Part shown: positions 61,008-64,000 of the stretch, piece after piece | Position numbering within the stretch: the stretch's first letter is position 1 | Layout of the letters: each line of letters starts with the position of its first letter | DNA from: Larkinella sp. C7 | GTDB lineage: Bacteria; Bacteroidota; Bacteroidia; Cytophagales; Spirosomataceae | Length of the DNA stretch: 64,000 nt | Assembly: GCF_006149005.1 (NCBI RefSeq) | Contig: NZ_VBSL01000001.1 | Location: 1,125,443-1,189,442 of the forward strand | Direction of reading: 5' to 3' | The notes under the pieces: generated by a model | What the model saw: only the letters and a program-made list of their open reading frames with translations | What the model was told of the DNA's origin: nothing | Databases searched by the model: none | Translations under genes and position numbers: made by a program

Positions 61008-61679
61008 TTACCGTTTTGCCAGTTCGATAATGTCTTTCCCTTCCAGAATCTGCTTTTCGTAGCCTTTGTTGACCGTATGGATCATGGCCAGCCCCAACTC
61101 CCGTAAAGTGCAAAAACCGCCGGGATACAACGCCCGGCCAATGGGAAACAGCCAGAGCATATACCGGTACATTTTCAGTGTATTTTTCAGTCCTTTGGTC
61201 GGTTTGATAAAACCCGGCCGGAAGTTAAATACCTGTTTAAAAGGCAGTTTGAGCAGGTCATTCTCGGTTTTCCCTTTGACTCGCGCCCACATCGAACGTC
61301 CTTTCTCCGTGCTGTCTGTGCCCGCTCCCGAAATGTAACAAAACGTCATGTCCGGGTTCAGTTTGCTCAAAACCGTCGCCACGTTCAGCGTGAGCGTGTG
61401 GGTTACTTTGTAATAATCCGGCTCGCTCATGCCGACCGACGAGACGCCCAGACAGAAAAAACACGCGTTGTAACCAGCCAGACGGTTTTCAATCGTCGAC
61501 AGGTCATAAAAATCCGCATGAATGATTTCTGTCAATTTGGGATGGGACATTCCGGACGGTTTTCGGTTGATCATCAACACCGCTTCTACCTCCGGATGGA
61601 GCAGGCATTCGTGCAAAACACCTTCGCCTACCATACCGGTCGTACCAGTGATAATGGCTCTGATTCCGTTCGTTTTCAT
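61008..61679 (-). CDS. atypical SDR (NAD(P)-binding) protein
   Basis: 223 residues. It begins with the Rossmann motif ITGTTGMVGEGVL (about 10-22), and CFFCLGVSSVGMSEPDYYKV and FCYISGAGTDSTEKGRSMWARVKGKTE resemble atypical SDRs of the HSCARG/BVR-B type that often lack the Tyr-xxx-Lys catalytic pair. The reaction is unknown; a quinone or small-molecule redox sensor is possible. It overlaps the TetR gene by 4 nt, so the TetR protein is likely its regulator. Confidence 0.82.
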   Translation of the reverse strand: MKTNGIRAIITGTTGMVGEGVLHECLLHPEVEAVLMINRKPSGMSHPKLTEIIHADFYDLSTIENRLAGYNACFFCLGVSSVGMSEPDYYKVTHTLTLNVATVLSKLNPDMTFCYISGAGTDSTEKGRSMWARVKGKTENDLLKLPFKQVFNFRPGFIKPTKGLKNTLKMYRYMLWLFPIGRALYPGGFCTLRELGLAMIHTVNKGYEKQILEGKDIIELAKR

Positions 61680-62260
61680 GGTTTTTCGGGGTTTACGATC
61701 ATCGTCCAGGTGAGTTCAAAAACGTCATTGATCTGTTGCTGCTGGTTCTCAGCAGACACGGTTTGGGCAGTCAGATACTGAAAGAGTCCATTGATCTGGT
61801 TCATTGAAAGCATCATGAGCAAGTCCGGCGGCAACGGTTTCAACGCCTTCGCGTCACGGGCCTCCTGAAACAGGTTCCGGTGCTTTTCAGATTGCTTCCG
61901 AATCTCCTCGTCCGGAACCAGACCCAGATGCGGGGAAAAATGAAACTGCTGGATGAAGTAAAAAGCGTCCCGGTTTTCCAGCGCCCACGCCAGAGAATAC
62001 CGAAACAGGTTCCTGAATTTCTCTTTCACGTCGCCGGTTTCGTTGGCTTTTTCTGCCAAATACTGATTCAGTTCTTCCTTGATGGCCGTGTACAAGGACA
62101 CCACCAGCTCGTCTTTCGTCTTGAAATAATGAAAAAGCGTGCCGTTAGACACCCCGGCCTCGCTGGCAATTTTGCTCGTGGGCGTGCCGTGAAAACCGTA
62201 GGCAACGAAGAGTTTCAACGCGGTCGCCAGTATTTTCTCGGGTTTATCCAGTTTACTCAT
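61676..62260 (-). CDS. TetR/AcrR-family transcriptional regulator
   Basis: 194 residues. N-terminal HTH (about 10-55) with ILATALKLFVAYGFHGTPTSKIASEAGVSNGTLFHYFKTKDEL, a textbook TetR DNA-binding domain, followed by an all-helical ligand domain. It is upstream of and overlapping the SDR gene and divergent from the LLM oxidoreductase, so it probably controls one or both. A GATT-GACT-AATC inverted repeat lies at about 62268-62279, just upstream of its start, as a weak operator candidate. Confidence 0.92.
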   Translation of the reverse strand: MSKLDKPEKILATALKLFVAYGFHGTPTSKIASEAGVSNGTLFHYFKTKDELVVSLYTAIKEELNQYLAEKANETGDVKEKFRNLFRYSLAWALENRDAFYFIQQFHFSPHLGLVPDEEIRKQSEKHRNLFQEARDAKALKPLPPDLLMMLSMNQINGLFQYLTAQTVSAENQQQQINDVFELTWTMIVNPEKP

Positions 62261-62486
62261 TTTTTCTGATTGACTAATCGCTCTATGAATATACGCAAAA
62301 TAAGCAGGTCACGGCGGAATTACACAAAAAGGTGGTAAATGGAAAACTGTAACGCAGTGAATGCCCCAAATGAACTATTGGCGGTTTTTAAAAGTACTAC
62401 TAACAATATGGATCGGCTTTCTGAATCCGGCCAACCGGTTGAGAGTCGTCTTCTTTTTTCGATCAATACTTTTTAACTGAATAATC

Positions 62487-63533
62487 ATGGAATTAGGTAT
62501 TAGCAGTTTTGGCGAAGTACTGCCCGATGGCGTGGCCGGAAAAGCCGTCAACGCTCACCAGCGGATGCAGCAATTGCTGGAAGAAATTAAACTGGCCGAC
62601 GAAGTGGGGCTGGACGTCTTTGCCCTCGGCGAACACCACCGGCCGGATTTTATGGTGTCGGCCCCGGAGGTCATTCTGGCAGCCGCAGCTTCTCTTACAA
62701 AAACGATCCGGCTGTCGAGTTCCGTGACGGTTTTGAGTTCAGCCGACCCGGTTCGGGTGTTCCAGAATTTTGCTTCGCTGGATCTCATTTCCAACGGTCG
62801 GGCCGAGATCATGGCCGGGCGTGGTTCGTTCATCGAATCCTTCCCGCTGTTTGGCTACGACCTGAAGGATTACGACGAGCTGTTTACCGAAAAACTGGAT
62901 CTGCTCGTAGCGATCAACAAGAGCGAAATCGTTAACTGGCAGGGCAAACACCGGGCCGCCATCCGCAACCTGGGCGTTTATCCGCGTCCGTATCAGGAAT
63001 CGCTCCCAATCTGGCTGGCCGTTGGTGGCACACCCGCATCCGCCGTTCGGGCGGGCACGATGAACCTGCCCATGACGCTGGCGATGCTGGGCGGCTCGCC
63101 CGACCGGTTTGTGCCGTTTGTGAACCTGTTCCGGCAATCGGCGCAGAAAGCCGGTCATGACGTTGCGAAATTGCCCCTGGCGATCAACTCGCATTTCTAC
63201 CTGGCCGATCATTCGCAACAGGCATCGGACGAACTCTTTCCGTCGTACGAACAAATGATGAACCGCATCGGTCGCGAACGGGGCTGGTCGCCCATTGGCC
63301 GGGAGCATTTCGAGTACATGCGCCAGTCCGGGCCGCTGCTGGTGGGCAGTCCGCAGCAAGCCATCGACAAGATTCTGCACTTTCACGAATTGTTCCAGAA
63401 CACCCGGTATCTGGCCCAACTCATTGGTAGCCATCAGCTTCCGCACAGCAAAGTGCTTCGCGCGATCGAATTGTTCGGAACCAAAGTGGCGCCAGCCGTT
63501 CGGAAAGCCTTACGAACGCCCGAGCCGGTTTAA
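62487..63533 (+). CDS. LLM-class flavin-dependent oxidoreductase
   Basis: 348 residues of the bacterial luciferase-like monooxygenase superfamily: TIM-barrel start [14 protein letters not shown], LPxx/[13 protein letters not shown] and [19 protein letters not shown] in the first half, and the flavin-side [20 protein letters not shown]. These enzymes use FMNH2 or F420; in Bacteroidota FMN is expected. The substrate is unknown. It diverges from the TetR gene across 226 bp, fitting TetR control. Confidence 0.88.
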   Translation: MELGISSFGEVLPDGVAGKAVNAHQRMQQLLEEIKLADEVGLDVFALGEHHRPDFMVSAPEVILAAAASLTKTIRLSSSVTVLSSADPVRVFQNFASLDLISNGRAEIMAGRGSFIESFPLFGYDLKDYDELFTEKLDLLVAINKSEIVNWQGKHRAAIRNLGVYPRPYQESLPIWLAVGGTPASAVRAGTMNLPMTLAMLGGSPDRFVPFVNLFRQSAQKAGHDVAKLPLAINSHFYLADHSQQASDELFPSYEQMMNRIGRERGWSPIGREHFEYMRQSGPLLVGSPQQAIDKILHFHELFQNTRYLAQLIGSHQLPHSKVLRAIELFGTKVAPAVRKALRTPEPV

Positions 63534-63581
63534 ACCGTAATTGCCGGGAATTAGACGTACCTTCACCGGAATACGGGCGCA

Positions 63582-64000
63582 GTGCTCCCTTCCGGATTGC
63601 AAACGATCTTTGATTCCCTCATCACGAGTTTTATTGACCACAACGTCGGCATCGCCGATCATTTTTTAAGTGAGTCTCTGGCGGCCCATCTGAAAGAAAA
63701 TCTGACCACGCTGTACGCCGAAAACCGGCTTCGGTCGGCAGGTACCGGCAGCGACGGCCAGGTTGTGCAGAATAAACGGGTTCGCAGCGACCTGATTTAC
63801 TGGCTGGATCGCCAGCACAATGACCGCTACGAAAATGATTTTTTTGACCTGATGGACCAGTTTGTCCGTCATTTAAACCAGACCTGTTACACGGGCATCA
63901 CCGGCTACGAATTTCACTATACGCTGTATGAAACGGGCAGTTTTTACCAAAAACACCTCGATCAGTTTCGCAACAACGACAGCCGGAAGTATTCGATGAT
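63582..64000 (+). CDS. SM-20-like 2-oxoglutarate/Fe(II) oxygenase, 3'-truncated
   Basis: The frame is open from a stop at 63552-63554 to the right edge; the GTG at 63582 is the best start, since no ATG precedes the conserved part. The visible 140 residues resemble SM-20/prolyl-4-hydroxylase-like proteins: RVRSDLIYWLDRQ and YEFHYTLYETGSFYQKHLDQF, with the iron-ligand pair His125 and Asp127 in KHLDQF, followed by the NNDSRKYSM signature. The second His and the 2-oxoglutarate-binding Arg lie outside. Probably cytoplasmic; substrate unknown. Confidence 0.85.
   Translation, partial: MLPSGLQTIFDSLITSFIDHNVGIADHFLSESLAAHLKENLTTLYAENRLRSAGTGSDGQVVQNKRVRSDLIYWLDRQHNDRYENDFFDLMDQFVRHLNQTCYTGITGYEFHYTLYETGSFYQKHLDQFRNNDSRKYSM

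Noticed and set aside
62261-62290. GATT-GACT-AATC as the TetR operator
   Set aside because: The arms are only 4 bp long, so I mention it under the TetR gene but do not list it as a feature.

Overview
The window is chromosomal DNA from a member of the Bacteroidota, most likely the Cytophagales (Spirosoma/Larkinella-like); the genus is a guess. The evidence is a SusC/SusD pair with an ECF sigma/FecR module, a GldG homologue, a reg_prop hybrid sensor kinase, Bacteroidota-type promoters (TAnnTTTG, once with TTTG exactly 19 bp upstream) and an absence of obvious Shine-Dalgarno sites. Composition and codon use look even, and I see no rRNA, tRNA, phage, integrase, transposase or CRISPR array.

Layout. 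1-7.1 kb: end of an AraC regulator, a methyltransferase, a PyrR-like phosphoribosyltransferase, a YcxB-like membrane protein, a Dabb protein, a LysM protein, purK-purE and gtrA. 7.1-10.1 kb: a SNF2 helicase. 10.5-18.4 kb: one operon of ECF sigma, FecR, STN-type SusC, SusD and a Tat-type FAD oxidoreductase. 18.5-21.5 kb: dnaN and gldG. 21.7-29 kb: DUF4833, PIG-L deacetylase, GH28, DUF1080, O-methyltransferase, P1 peptidase and AI-2E transporter. 29.5-36.5 kb: FUSC protein, PspC, a three-gene membrane/ankyrin cluster and an amidotransferase-like protein. 36.6-40.8 kb: a giant hybrid histidine kinase. 41-44.7 kb: carbonic anhydrase, arylamine N-acetyltransferase and a winged-helix protein. 44.7-53.3 kb: a two-component system divergent from a tolC-RND-MFP-lipoprotein efflux operon. 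53.4-57.3 kb: VOC protein and a ThuA/sugar dehydrogenase/PKD/cytochrome c fusion. 57.6-61 kb: an ECF sigma factor and a second two-component system with a small membrane protein. 61-64 kb: TetR/SDR pair, LLM flavoprotein and the start of an SM-20-like oxygenase.

The most unusual signal lies between the genes. At least eight intergenic palindromes have arms built from tandem 7-nt words (or 10-nt words in two cases). Three of them, with quite different words, share the core GGCTGACGCA in the same phase after the last word. They look like a dispersed element family whose arms are kept complementary while the words change from copy to copy. Two further regulatory layouts stand out: mirrored operator/promoter modules between the efflux operon and its two-component system, and an 11-bp-phased direct-repeat operator at the second two-component system.
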